DNA of 64,000 nt from Jilunia laotingensis (GTDB taxonomy: Bacteria > Bacteroidota > Bacteroidia > Bacteroidales > Bacteroidaceae). The number at the start of each line of letters is the position of its first letter. Within the stretch, counting starts at the first letter, position 1. The stretch spans positions 992,001 through 1,056,000 of the forward strand of contig NZ_JACRTF010000001.1 of NCBI RefSeq assembly GCF_014385165.1, in the 5' to 3' direction. The position numbers were made by a program, and so were the translations under genes. Shown here piece after piece: positions 35,974-45,103 of this stretch. The notes beneath the pieces were generated by a model. That model ran no database searches, had not been told where the DNA came from, and worked only from the letters and a program-made list of their open reading frames with translations.

Positions 35974-37584
35974 ATGAACAAAAGAATATTTGCAGCAGCG
36001 CCACTGCTTTTGACGCCTTTCGTTTGGGCACAGGAAAAGCCCAATGTAGTAATTATCCTTGTCGATGACATGGGATATTCCGATATCGGCTGTTATGGAG
36101 GAGAGGTTCTGACTCCAAATATTGATAAGCTGGCGTCTACCGGAACCCGTTTCACCCAATTCTACAACACTTCCCGTTCTTGCCCGGCAAGAGCCAGCCT
36201 GATGACAGGACTATTTCAACATCAGGCAGGCATCGGACAAATGTCCGAAGATCCCGGTTCCCAAAAAAAGAATGGTGATAAAGACAAAAACGATTGGGGC
36301 ACGGACGGCTACAAAGGTTTCCTCAACCGGAGATGTGTTACCATCGCGGAAGTACTGAAAGAAAGCGGTTATCATACCTATATGGCAGGTAAATGGCATC
36401 TGGGGATGCACGGACAAGAGAAATGGCCGTTGCAAAGAGGTTTCGAACGCTTCTACGGTATATTGGCAGGTGCATGTAGTTACCTGAGACCGGACGGTGG
36501 CCGCGGATTGACCATGGACAACACCAAACTGCCGGCACCGGAGGCTCCCTATTATACCACGGATGCTTTTGCCGACCATGCTGTTCAATTCGTCAATGAG
36601 CAGAAAGATGATAATCCTTTCTTCCTCTATTTGGCATTCAATGCTCCCCACTGGCCATTACAGGCAAAAGAAGCGGACATCCAGAAGTTCACAAAGCTAT
36701 ACCGTTCCAAAGGCTGGGATAAAATCCGCCAAGCACGCTACAAACGCATGGCTAAGATGGGAATCATAGACAAAAACGTAGGTTTCGCTGAATGGGAAAA
36801 CCGTTCCTGGGATGAACTGACGGAAAAAGAAAAGGACGAATCAGCCTATCGCATGGCTGTCTATGCAGCACAAGTACACTGCGTCGACTACAATGTAGGA
36901 AAAGTGATCGAATGTTTGAAGAAGAACAATAAACTCGATAACACCCTGATTTTTTTCCTCTCGGACAACGGAGCTTGTGCCGAACCCTATGAAGAGCTGG
37001 GAGGCGGCAAGCAGGAAGATATCAACAACCCCTCACACAGCGGAATGCCATCGTACGGAAGAGCCTGGGCACAAACCTCCAACACTCCGTTCCGGAAATA
37101 TAAATGCCGTTCCTACGAAGGAGGTATTTCCACTCCACTCATCGTTTCATGGCAAAAAGGATTAGGAAACGGAAAAGGAGAGCTATGCCGTGTCCCCGGA
37201 TATCTGCCCGATATCATGCCGACTGTATTGGAAGCCACCGGAGCCAGCTATCCCCAGACCTATCACGGAGGCAACCCGATCTATCCGCTGGCAGGCACAA
37301 GCTTGTTCCCCGCCATTGAGAAGAAAACCGATTCATTACACGAATACATGTATTGGGAACATCAGGGTAACCGTGCCATCCGCTATGGCGAATGGAAAGC
37401 AGTTCGCGACCAGACCGGCACGGTATGGGAACTTTTCAATATCGAAAAAGATCGCACAGAGAAACATAACTTGGCGGCACAAAATCCTGAGTTACTTCAT
37501 AAACTGATCAAGGAATGGGATCAATGGGCCGCCCGTCATTTCGTACTTCCCAAACATGCAGGTGACAAAGAACAAACGAATTAA
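35974..37584 (+). CDS. S1-family sulfatase 4 (Ser-type, arylsulfatase A-like)
   Basis: This 536-residue secreted sulfatase has a signal ending VWAQ. The formylglycine motif is S69-C-P-A-R73 (SRSCPARASLMTG). The Cys next to the modified Ser is at position x of the motif and is not the target. Metal residues are in LVDDMGYSDIG, with GKWHLG and FLSDNGACAE further on. It is close in type to sulfatase 6, a likely duplication within the operon. Confidence 0.93.
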   Translation: MNKRIFAAAPLLLTPFVWAQEKPNVVIILVDDMGYSDIGCYGGEVLTPNIDKLASTGTRFTQFYNTSRSCPARASLMTGLFQHQAGIGQMSEDPGSQKKNGDKDKNDWGTDGYKGFLNRRCVTIAEVLKESGYHTYMAGKWHLGMHGQEKWPLQRGFERFYGILAGACSYLRPDGGRGLTMDNTKLPAPEAPYYTTDAFADHAVQFVNEQKDDNPFFLYLAFNAPHWPLQAKEADIQKFTKLYRSKGWDKIRQARYKRMAKMGIIDKNVGFAEWENRSWDELTEKEKDESAYRMAVYAAQVHCVDYNVGKVIECLKKNNKLDNTLIFFLSDNGACAEPYEELGGGKQEDINNPSHSGMPSYGRAWAQTSNTPFRKYKCRSYEGGISTPLIVSWQKGLGNGKGELCRVPGYLPDIMPTVLEATGASYPQTYHGGNPIYPLAGTSLFPAIEKKTDSLHEYMYWEHQGNRAIRYGEWKAVRDQTGTVWELFNIEKDRTEKHNLAAQNPELLHKLIKEWDQWAARHFVLPKHAGDKEQTN

Positions 37585-37611
37585 CTAATTCCGAATAAAA
37601 CAAAAAAGCAT

Positions 37612-39021
37612 ATGAAAGCAATTCCTATTACAGCAGGTCTGCTGCTGGCTTCTTCACTTTATGCACAAGAAAAGCCGAATATTGTTGTCTACTTGGCAGA
37701 TGACCATGGTTGCGCACAAAGTGAACCTTACGGAGATACCTTCATCAAGACACCCAAGATGCAGGAACTTGCTGACCAAGGCATGTTGTTCGAGAATGCA
37801 TACATCGCTTCTCCCGCATCCGGTCCCAGCCGAGCTGCTCTTTTGAGTGGAATGATTCCCGTACACAACGGAGCAGTAGGCAATCATCGGCTTCCGCGCC
37901 CCGAAAGTCAGAAGATGGTCAAGCAATTGCAAGAACAAGGATACGAAGTGGTTGCCTTCGGTAAAATAGCCCACGGTAAGAAACACGCGGAACTATGCGG
38001 TTTTGATGAGCTTGAATGGTACAATTGGAACAGTGATACAAAACTGTCCGAATCCGTATCGGCATACCTGAAAAAAAGAACTTCCAAAAAGCCGCTTTGC
38101 CTGATGGTAGGCGATCACAGGCCACATGTACCTTGGGGGAAAGAGAGCATTTACAATCCGGCCGAAGTTAATCTGCCCGATTACTTGATCGATACCAAGG
38201 AAACACGTGAACATTGGGCACGTTATCTGTCGGACATCACCCGGATGGATAAAACGATGACGGAAATCGACCAGATGGCTACCGATTATTTCGGTAACAA
38301 TAATTTCGTCTTCATTTACAGTGCCGACCACGGATGTCAATGGCCATTCGGCAAATGGAACCTGTATGAACTGGGTGTCAGAGTACCGTTCATTGTCAGA
38401 TGGCCGGGACAAATCGAAGCAGGCGTGCGCAGTAATGCTATGATTAGTTGGATAGACTTCATGCCCACTCTGATAGACCTTGCAGGGGGCAAAGTATCCG
38501 ACGATGTGGATGGCCGCTCTTTTGCTCCGGTCTTACTGGGCAATACAAAAAAGCACCGGGATTTAATCTTCACTACGCACAATAGCGATGGCGACTTTAA
38601 TCTTTATCCCATTCGTGCCGTGCGTAACGAACGTTTTAAGTATATTCGCAACTTACTTCCCGATTGCTACCATTCCAATCACTCCGATATTCTGCGCAAA
38701 GACGGTGCAGGAGCCTATTGGGATTCCTGGGATGAAGTGGCACGGAACGACAAACAGGCAGCCGCCATCATCGACCGTTATTACCGCAGACCGGCAATCG
38801 AATTGTACGATCTGAAAAAAGACCCGGGAGAACGGCACAATCTGGCAGATGATCCGAAATATAAAAAGGAACTGAAGAAAATGTCCGATTTGCTGGACAA
38901 ATGGCTGGAAGAAGAGGGGGATGATGAGTCACTCGATTATGCACCTTATCCCCTGAACGGACCGACCCCGCATCAGGTTCACCAAGCCCGGGAAGTAAAC
39001 AAGAAAAAGAATAAAAAATAA
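37612..39021 (+). CDS. S1-family sulfatase 5 (Ser-type, iduronate-2-sulfatase-like)
   Basis: This 469-residue secreted sulfatase has a signal ending SLYAQ. The formylglycine motif is S70-G-P-S-R74 (PASGPSRAALLSG). The core looks like the iduronate-2-sulfatase group, with GDHRPHVPWGKE and YSADHGCQWPFG. Bacterial members of that group act on several sugars, so iduronate is not implied. The C-terminus is lysine-rich (NKKKNKK). It lies 27 bp after sulfatase 4. Confidence 0.92.
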   Translation: MKAIPITAGLLLASSLYAQEKPNIVVYLADDHGCAQSEPYGDTFIKTPKMQELADQGMLFENAYIASPASGPSRAALLSGMIPVHNGAVGNHRLPRPESQKMVKQLQEQGYEVVAFGKIAHGKKHAELCGFDELEWYNWNSDTKLSESVSAYLKKRTSKKPLCLMVGDHRPHVPWGKESIYNPAEVNLPDYLIDTKETREHWARYLSDITRMDKTMTEIDQMATDYFGNNNFVFIYSADHGCQWPFGKWNLYELGVRVPFIVRWPGQIEAGVRSNAMISWIDFMPTLIDLAGGKVSDDVDGRSFAPVLLGNTKKHRDLIFTTHNSDGDFNLYPIRAVRNERFKYIRNLLPDCYHSNHSDILRKDGAGAYWDSWDEVARNDKQAAAIIDRYYRRPAIELYDLKKDPGERHNLADDPKYKKELKKMSDLLDKWLEEEGDDESLDYAPYPLNGPTPHQVHQAREVNKKKNKK

Positions 39022-39036
39022 TACTCAAACAAATAC

Positions 39037-40707
39037 ATGATGAAAAAGCATTTATTACTCGCTGGTACACTGGCACTTGGTGCAAGTATATCCGCACAGG
39101 AAAAACCGAATATAATTATCATCCTTGCAGATGACCTGGGATTTTCCGATTTGGGCTGTTTCGGAGGAGAAATACATACTCCCGTACTGGATGGCATGGC
39201 AAAAAAAGGAGTACGCATGACACAATTATACAACAGTGCCCGCAGTTGTCCTTCCCGTGCCAATCTTTTGACCGGACTCTATCCTCATCAGACGGGGTTG
39301 GGGCACATGACAGGCAATCATCCCAACTGGCCTCGTGGTTATTCCGGTTTCCGTTCCGAATCGGACAACGTAACCATCGCTGAAGTTCTGAAGGACAACG
39401 GCTATTTCACAGCGATGGCTGGAAAATGGCACTTGGGTAAAGTAAACCCTATACAGCGCGGTTTCCAAGAGTATTTCGGACTTTTGGGAGGTTTCGACTC
39501 ATTTTGGAATCCCAAAGTTTATTCACGTCTACCCGAAGACCGTACCCCACGTCAGTATGCCGAAGGAGAGTTTTATGCCACCAATGTAATCACGGATTAT
39601 GCCATAGATTTCATCAATCAGGCAAATGACGAAAAACAACCCTTGTTCCTGTATCTGGCTTACAACGCCCCTCATTTTCCTCTTCATGCTCCGAAAGAAA
39701 TGACGGACAAATACATGAAAACCTATATGCAAGGCTGGGACAAAATACGTGATGCACGTTGGAAAAGAATCGTAAAGCTAGGACTCATGCAGGGAAATCC
39801 CCAATTGAGCCCCCGCGGCATCGTTCCGGAAAGCTTCATGTTCAAAGGACCGAACTACGAGCTTCCGGCATGGGATTCACTGACTAAAGATCAGCAGACA
39901 GACCTTGCACGCCGCATGTCTATCTTTGCAGCCATGGTAGATATCATGGACCAAAACATCGGCCGTGTCATGAACACCCTGAAAAAGAACGGGGAACTTG
40001 ATAATACATTTATCATCTTTATGTCCGACAACGGAGCCTGTGCCGAATGGACTGAATTCGGTTTCGACAAACACAGCGGCCTGAACCACCACACGCACGT
40101 AGGCGAAGAACTCGACCAGATGGGTTTGCCGGGTACTTACCACCATTACGGAACCGGATGGGCAAATGTATGCTGTACTCCGTTCACCCTTTACAAGCAT
40201 TTTGCTCATGAAGGCGGCATCTCCACTCCCTGCATCATCAACTGGGGCAAGAACGTGAAGAACAAAGGAGGCATCGACCATCAACCGGCACAGTTTGTCG
40301 ATATCATGTCCACTTGCCTCGATCTGGCAAAGGCAGAATATCCCAAGACCTATCAAGGACGTACCATTGCTCCGGCTGTGGGAACTTCACTTTTACCAAT
40401 CGTAGAAGGCAAGCAACTTCCTGAACGTTACATTTATGCCGAACACGAAGGTAACAGAATGGTTCGCAAAGGTGACTGGAAACTGGTATCCGCCTATTGC
40501 AAACAAGATAATTGGGAACTGTATAACATCCGTGAAGACCGAACGGAACAAAACGACTTGTCCGCCAAATATCCGGAAAAAGTAAAAGAGCTGGAAGAAG
40601 CCTACTTCGAATGGGCAGACCGCAGCGACGTTCTTTACTTCCCCAAATTTTGGAACGAAAGCAACAAGCAAAGCAAATTGAAATTCAAAGAATACAAAAC
40701 AAGATAA
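39037..40707 (+). CDS. S1-family sulfatase 6 (Ser-type, arylsulfatase A-like)
   Basis: This 556-residue secreted sulfatase may start at either of two adjacent ATG codons. The signal ends SISAQ. The formylglycine motif is S70-C-P-S-R74 (ARSCPSRANLLTG). Metal residues are in LADDLGFSDLG, with GKWHLGK and FMSDNGACAEW later. It resembles sulfatase 4 more than the others. It is the last gene before a terminator. Confidence 0.93.
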   Translation: MMKKHLLLAGTLALGASISAQEKPNIIIILADDLGFSDLGCFGGEIHTPVLDGMAKKGVRMTQLYNSARSCPSRANLLTGLYPHQTGLGHMTGNHPNWPRGYSGFRSESDNVTIAEVLKDNGYFTAMAGKWHLGKVNPIQRGFQEYFGLLGGFDSFWNPKVYSRLPEDRTPRQYAEGEFYATNVITDYAIDFINQANDEKQPLFLYLAYNAPHFPLHAPKEMTDKYMKTYMQGWDKIRDARWKRIVKLGLMQGNPQLSPRGIVPESFMFKGPNYELPAWDSLTKDQQTDLARRMSIFAAMVDIMDQNIGRVMNTLKKNGELDNTFIIFMSDNGACAEWTEFGFDKHSGLNHHTHVGEELDQMGLPGTYHHYGTGWANVCCTPFTLYKHFAHEGGISTPCIINWGKNVKNKGGIDHQPAQFVDIMSTCLDLAKAEYPKTYQGRTIAPAVGTSLLPIVEGKQLPERYIYAEHEGNRMVRKGDWKLVSAYCKQDNWELYNIREDRTEQNDLSAKYPEKVKELEEAYFEWADRSDVLYFPKFWNESNKQSKLKFKEYKTR

Positions 40708-40728
40708 ACGAATATCAATGGACTAGAT

Positions 40729-40763
40729 TACCCTCTGTTCGGTTCATACCCGGACAGAGGGTA
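40729..40763. terminator. Terminator after the sulfatase operon
   Basis: A 10-bp perfect stem (40729-40738 and 40754-40763) with flanking partial pairing, followed by a run of T (ATTTTTTATC). Confidence 0.85.
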
Positions 40764-40848
40764 TTTTTTATCTCTTCAGTAGGACGTATTTACAAAAGAA
40801 TATACTTTCTTTGCAGTCGAATACAACCCTTTTAAAACGATAAAACTT

Positions 40849-42981
40849 ATGAAAAGTAGATGGCTGCTATTAATGTTCTTAATTACAAACTTATTCGTAC
40901 ATGCACAGTCCCCGTCAACGGAAATTGCTCCGGGCGTTTTTATGCTTAAAGCCGGGACAGCAGATTCTTTAACCCCACTCCGGGTATTTAAACCGGAAAT
41001 AAAGCTAGAAAGCATGAAACAACTTCCGGTCTCCGACTTACCTTTTGATTTATATGATATCCGGATAGTCACAACAGACAGAGGTTGCCAGATCGAAGTA
41101 CCCTTGGCAGACGACGAACAAATATACGGATTCGGATTGCAGATAGAAACGTTCGAGCAAAGAGGGCTTCGCAAACGCCCCATAGTGAACGACAACCCTT
41201 ACGGAGGACTGGGATTGTCCCATGCCCCGCAACCTTTTTACATATCCAGCAAAGGATACGGCATTCTGGTGAATACGGCCCGATACACCACCTTTCTTTG
41301 CGGTTCCAATCAAAGACAAAAGTATCAACCTTCCGTTTCCGGGAGACAAAAAGGGGAAGTCGCTTTGACCACGGAAGAACTTTATAAAAACAGGGGGAAT
41401 GGTAATGGAGTACATATCGATATTCCCGGAGCCAAAGGCATAGAAGTATTGGTAATCTCCGGTCCAGACGTAAAAAGAGTGGTACAACGTTATAATTTAC
41501 TCTCCGGTGGAGGCTGCTTGCCTCCGTTGTGGGGATTAGGCTTCAAATACCGTGTCAAGGGAGATGCCGTGCAGGATTCAGTCATGCGTTTTGCCAATTA
41601 TTTCCGTGAAAACAAGATTCCATGCGATGTGATCGGTTTGGAACCGGGATGGCATACGGCAGCCTATTCCTGTTCATATGTTTGGAGCGACCACTTTCCC
41701 CATCACCGGCAAATGATTCAAGACTTGAAGCAGCAAGGCTTCAAAGTCAATCTATGGGAACATGCTTATGTCAATCCGGCAGCACCTTTTTATGAGAAGA
41801 TGAAACCCTATGCCGGTGATTATCTGGTATGGAACGGGCTGGTTCCGGATTTCACGCTTCCGGAAGCTCGTACATTATTCACCGACCATCATAAGACATT
41901 GATGGAAGAAGGAATCAGCGGCTTTAAGATGGACGAATGTGATAATTCGAATATCACAAAAGCTGATGCAACATGGGGATTTCCCGATATGTCACGTTTC
42001 CCTTCGGGATTGGACGGTGAACAGATGCATCAGTTATTCGGTTCGCTTTACGTCACCACATTGGATAGCATGTACCGGAAAGCCAATCACCGTGCTTTTC
42101 AGGATTATCGAGCTTCCGGGTTGTTTATGTCCTCCGTTCCGGCAGTCATTTATAGTGACATCTATGGGCATGAAGATTATATACGCATGATGTGTAATGC
42201 AGCCTTCGGTGGTTTACTCTGGTGTCCGGAAGTCAGAGAATCCCATTCTCCCGAAGAGTTCTTCCACCGCTTGCAAACAGTTATTTTATCTCCGCAAGCC
42301 ATGGTAAATGCCTGGTATCTGCAATACGCACCGTGGCTTCAATTTGACAGAGACAAGAACAACCGGGCGGAATTTCTGCCCGAAGCCCAACAGTTTGAAC
42401 AGTATAGCCGCGAACTGATAAACCTTCGTATGCAATTGATACCTTATCTATACACAGCCTTTTTTGCCTATCATCAACAAGGCATCCCTCCTTTCCGTCC
42501 GTTATTGATGGATTATCCGGGCGACCCGCAGGCAAGCAAGCTGTATGACCAATATATGATTGGGGACGGCTTGATGGCTGCCCCCTTATATAAAGACACT
42601 AACCGACGAACCGTCTACTTCCCGGAAGGAACCTGGTATAACTTCAATACAAACGAAACCTATGAAGGGGGAAAAAGCTACCTGATAGAAACAGCTTTCA
42701 ATCAACTTCCGTTATATGTCAAGTCCGGTACTCTTCTACCGTTGGCAGAGCCGGTTCAATTTGTATCCCCAACTAGCAGCTTCCAACTTACCTGCAAAGT
42801 ATATGGAAGTCCTGTCTCTCCCGTAGTTCTTCTGGAAGACGATGGAGAGAGTTATGATTATCAATCCGGAGCCTATAACACCATCACTTTACAAGTTGAC
42901 AAGAAGAAAGTCAAACTACAACGTAAAGGTTCATATAAAGGAAAACGGTTCATATTGAAGAGCTATGAGTTTATTCCATAA
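40849..42981 (+). CDS. GH31 family alpha-glycosidase
   Basis: This 710-residue secreted enzyme has a signal ending VHAQ. The GH31 barrel shows the nucleophile D362 in GFKMDECD. The N-terminal beta-sandwich has EQIYGFGLQIE, and the C-terminal part has PLYKDTNRRTVYFPEG and FNQLPLYVKSGTLLPL. GH31 includes alpha-glucosidase, alpha-xylosidase and alpha-galactosidase-type members. A likely role is removal of a terminal alpha-linked sugar. It has its own upstream gap after a terminator, so it may be transcribed separately, and it is the last PUL gene. Confidence 0.9.
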   Translation: MKSRWLLLMFLITNLFVHAQSPSTEIAPGVFMLKAGTADSLTPLRVFKPEIKLESMKQLPVSDLPFDLYDIRIVTTDRGCQIEVPLADDEQIYGFGLQIETFEQRGLRKRPIVNDNPYGGLGLSHAPQPFYISSKGYGILVNTARYTTFLCGSNQRQKYQPSVSGRQKGEVALTTEELYKNRGNGNGVHIDIPGAKGIEVLVISGPDVKRVVQRYNLLSGGGCLPPLWGLGFKYRVKGDAVQDSVMRFANYFRENKIPCDVIGLEPGWHTAAYSCSYVWSDHFPHHRQMIQDLKQQGFKVNLWEHAYVNPAAPFYEKMKPYAGDYLVWNGLVPDFTLPEARTLFTDHHKTLMEEGISGFKMDECDNSNITKADATWGFPDMSRFPSGLDGEQMHQLFGSLYVTTLDSMYRKANHRAFQDYRASGLFMSSVPAVIYSDIYGHEDYIRMMCNAAFGGLLWCPEVRESHSPEEFFHRLQTVILSPQAMVNAWYLQYAPWLQFDRDKNNRAEFLPEAQQFEQYSRELINLRMQLIPYLYTAFFAYHQQGIPPFRPLLMDYPGDPQASKLYDQYMIGDGLMAAPLYKDTNRRTVYFPEGTWYNFNTNETYEGGKSYLIETAFNQLPLYVKSGTLLPLAEPVQFVSPTSSFQLTCKVYGSPVSPVVLLEDDGESYDYQSGAYNTITLQVDKKKVKLQRKGSYKGKRFILKSYEFIP

Positions 42982-43061
42982 AATAGGCACATTTTAGATA
43001 TTCCCTGTTGCTGCATTATCTCATATAAAATGATAAAAGTCAATTGATGGAATTTGATAGA

Positions 43062-43099
43062 ATGAAACCAACCTGCCCCACAGCATGGGTTGGTTTCAT
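43062..43099. terminator. Terminator after the GH31 gene
   Basis: A perfect 12-bp stem (43062-43073 and 43088-43099) around a 14-nt loop, 80 bp after the GH31 stop. Confidence 0.7.
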
Positions 43100-43123
43100 A
43101 GCTACACAAAACGACACACAATT

Positions 43124-43191
43124 AAATGTCTTTCCTTAAGGAGCAGACATATCTGTGGCCACAATCACAAACAATGACTCTCCAAATTGTA
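43124..43191 (-). pseudogene. hlyD-like fragment duplicated from the exporter gene
   Basis: The DNA closely matches about 45416-45488 inside the HlyD gene, in the same orientation (shared GGAGCAGACATATCTGTGG). It encodes the QSGESLFVIVPTD region but with point changes and no open frame of useful length. The match stops abruptly where the transposase tail begins, as if an insertion sequence had landed in a second copy of hlyD. Confidence 0.75.
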
Positions 43192-43290
43192 CTATTAATG
43201 GCTGCTTATAACTTCAAAAGAGCCATGAGAATACTTTTATACTTTATAGAAAAATTAGCAAAAGATTGTCAGGCAGCGATATTTCGCTAA
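43192..43290 (+). pseudogene. Transposase C-terminal remnant (IS5/IS1182-like)
   Basis: The last 30 codons encode MAAYNFKRAMRILLYFIEKL and end at TAA 43288-43290. The AAYNFKRAMR signature is typical of the C-terminus of IS5-superfamily transposases. The rest of the gene is missing, and the upstream side is the hlyD fragment. Confidence 0.65.
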
Positions 43291-43329
43291 AATAAACTTT
43301 TAAGGCACAACTAAATAAACCTATATTAT

Positions 43330-43368
43330 GCCGATAGAATAAATCTAGCAACTCTTTATTCTATCGGC
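43330..43368. terminator. Terminator downstream of the beta-propeller gene
   Basis: A perfect 14-bp stem (43330-43343 and 43355-43368) with an 11-nt loop, about 30 bp past the stop of the minus-strand gene ending at 43398. Confidence 0.8.
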
Positions 43369-43397
43369 ACTGCTAAGTTTAAAGCTAATCAGACTAG

Positions 43398-44438
43398 TTA
43401 TTTCAGATCTCCCACCACAATAACCGGTTCTTTATCCTTTGATTGTATGGCAGTGACTGTTTCAAAGCCAGAATCCCAAGCAGGCAAGAAATTACAACTT
43501 TCACCTTTATCTGTAATTTTATCTTTAGAGGGCAATTTAGTAACATAGGTTTTGCCATCAGCCTTACTGTAATATCCCCAAAAGGTCTCTTTATTAACAT
43601 TGTAACTGAAGTAAATACGGGTATCCGTTTCCATTACCGTACCTAGCTGATAAGTACCCTTGTTCTTTTCGGGCATATCACGATAAGCATAGTTGGGTGT
43701 TTTACTACCCAAATCAAACTGGATATGCGGAATAAGCTTGCAATCACCTATTTCGTAAACAGTCGTTCCCCAAAGAAGCTCCTTAAAATAATGTTTGCCA
43801 TCGTAATCATAAAACTGACCCTGAAAATAAGGGTTGTCTTCTCCGTTTTTTTTGTAAGTCCTTTCTTCAGGGATTGTACATTTCACCTTACCTTTCCCGT
43901 CAAAGAAAACAACGAATACACTGTCATTTCCCGACTGATTATTTACAAAACAAACATATTCATCAGCCCCGGTTCTTTTAAAGTTCACGATCTGTTTTTC
44001 ATATATAGAGGGTTTTGGAAGTCGAGTAACGACCTCACCTATTTTCAGATCTATACCATACCATGTGGGCACTCCACCATCAAGAACTTCCAAGTAAAAA
44101 TAGTTCTTATTACGATCATACGTATTGACCGGAAGCTGATCTCCTGAATGAATCCTTTTTAAAAATTTACCTTCCAAATCATAAAGATATAATTCGGATG
44201 GCCAACAGGAAAGCAACAGTTTGTTGTCTCTAGTAGTGTAAGGCTTTATAAGACTAAATGGCTTATCTGCACCCTGACCAATATTGATACTATACACATC
44301 TGCAAAAATATCGCTTTTTGCGAAGCTTTTCACATGAATGGCCTGATCAGTATCGATATTTATCTGAGCACTTAACGGTAAGGCTATTATCAATAACAAG
44401 ATTGAAAAATATTTTGTTAGCATAAATTTCTTTTCCAT
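43398..44438 (-). CDS. Secreted 6-bladed beta-propeller-like protein
   Basis: This 346-residue protein has a signal peptide of about 24 residues (LPLSAQINID). Repeating blades can be seen (ELYLYDLEGKFLKRI, YGIDLKIGEVV, VFFDGKGKVKC). This fits the 6-bladed beta-propeller family found often in Bacteroides next to peptide-export and surface loci. No catalytic motif is visible. The role is unknown, with ligand binding or signalling possible. It stands between two insertion-sequence remnants, so it may have been separated from former partners. Confidence 0.65.
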   Translation of the reverse strand: MEKKFMLTKYFSILLLIIALPLSAQINIDTDQAIHVKSFAKSDIFADVYSINIGQGADKPFSLIKPYTTRDNKLLLSCWPSELYLYDLEGKFLKRIHSGDQLPVNTYDRNKNYFYLEVLDGGVPTWYGIDLKIGEVVTRLPKPSIYEKQIVNFKRTGADEYVCFVNNQSGNDSVFVVFFDGKGKVKCTIPEERTYKKNGEDNPYFQGQFYDYDGKHYFKELLWGTTVYEIGDCKLIPHIQFDLGSKTPNYAYRDMPEKNKGTYQLGTVMETDTRIYFSYNVNKETFWGYYSKADGKTYVTKLPSKDKITDKGESCNFLPAWDSGFETVTAIQSKDKEPVIVVGDLK

Positions 44439-44499
44439 AATGATAAAATTTTAAATTAATAATTAATGCGAATCAGTAGTTGAACTCTGATTCATTGTT

Positions 44500-44885
44500 T
44501 TAGAAAATTAAATAAATGAATGCGATGGCACTTTTTCCCATCGTATGCACTAGAAGCCCATACTTAGATCTGCCCTTCATCACTCTTTGAATATTTGTTT
44601 TCTCATTCAGCCAGTTGAAAAACGATTCTATGGGTTGTCCGACCTTTGAAACAGCTGTCGAGAATAGGTCTCTGCCTGCTTTCTCCCTTTGAGTAATAAT
44701 AGCGGCTTCTCCCTTTATTACTTTTACAGGCCTGAGCATAGTAATTTCCTGTTCCTGCTGCTTATTTCCCTAGAAAGAGAAATCAGGGTATATCTTATCT
44801 GCAAAGATATTCCTGTGGTTCAGTCCATCAGCCACCTCTCTTTTAAGAACCGTCAAATCATTTTCCTCTGCCGATGATAAGATTA
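44500..44885 (-). pseudogene. Transposase remnant with an in-frame stop
   Basis: One reading frame runs from about 44885 down to 44500, broken by a TAG at 44770-44772. The upstream part reads NDLTVLKREVADGLNHRNIF and the downstream part VGQPIESFFNWLNEKTNIQ. This resembles the C-terminal half of a DDE transposase common in Bacteroides. The N-terminal half is absent. Confidence 0.7.
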
Positions 44886-45083
44886 TCATTTCAGGGAATG
44901 GTATTTTCCATCCCACTTAAATATCCTTTTCTGCTCTTTTATGACAACTTCATCCAAAGTTATCACTGTATCATTCAGCACATACTTAATAGAGTCACTA
45001 CTGATTATCGAATCATTTCGTTGAAATGCCCCGTTTGCCACCATAGCTACAGAAGTAATAATAAATGGAAAAAGATACTTCAT
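44886..45083 (-). CDS. Short secreted protein, possibly truncated
   Basis: This 65-residue protein has a signal peptide (MKYLFPFIITSVAMVANG). Its body contains VITLDEVVIKEQKRIFKW. LDEVVI is reminiscent of the start of outer-membrane receptor plug regions. The stop lies right at the edge of the transposase remnant, so the original gene may have been longer. It follows the hlyD gene by 20 bp in the same direction and may be the last gene of the lanthipeptide operon. Confidence 0.5.
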   Translation of the reverse strand: MKYLFPFIITSVAMVANGAFQRNDSIISSDSIKYVLNDTVITLDEVVIKEQKRIFKWDGKYHSLK

Positions 45084-45103
45084 AATTATATTATTCTAAC
45101 TCA

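Larger units (their letters stand above)
42982..43397. other. Scar region with terminators and gene fragments
   Basis: No intact gene is present. The stretch has a terminator (43062-43099), an hlyD-like fragment (about 43124-43191), a transposase tail (43192-43290) and a second terminator (43330-43368). It marks the border between the PUL and the peptide region. Confidence 0.7.
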
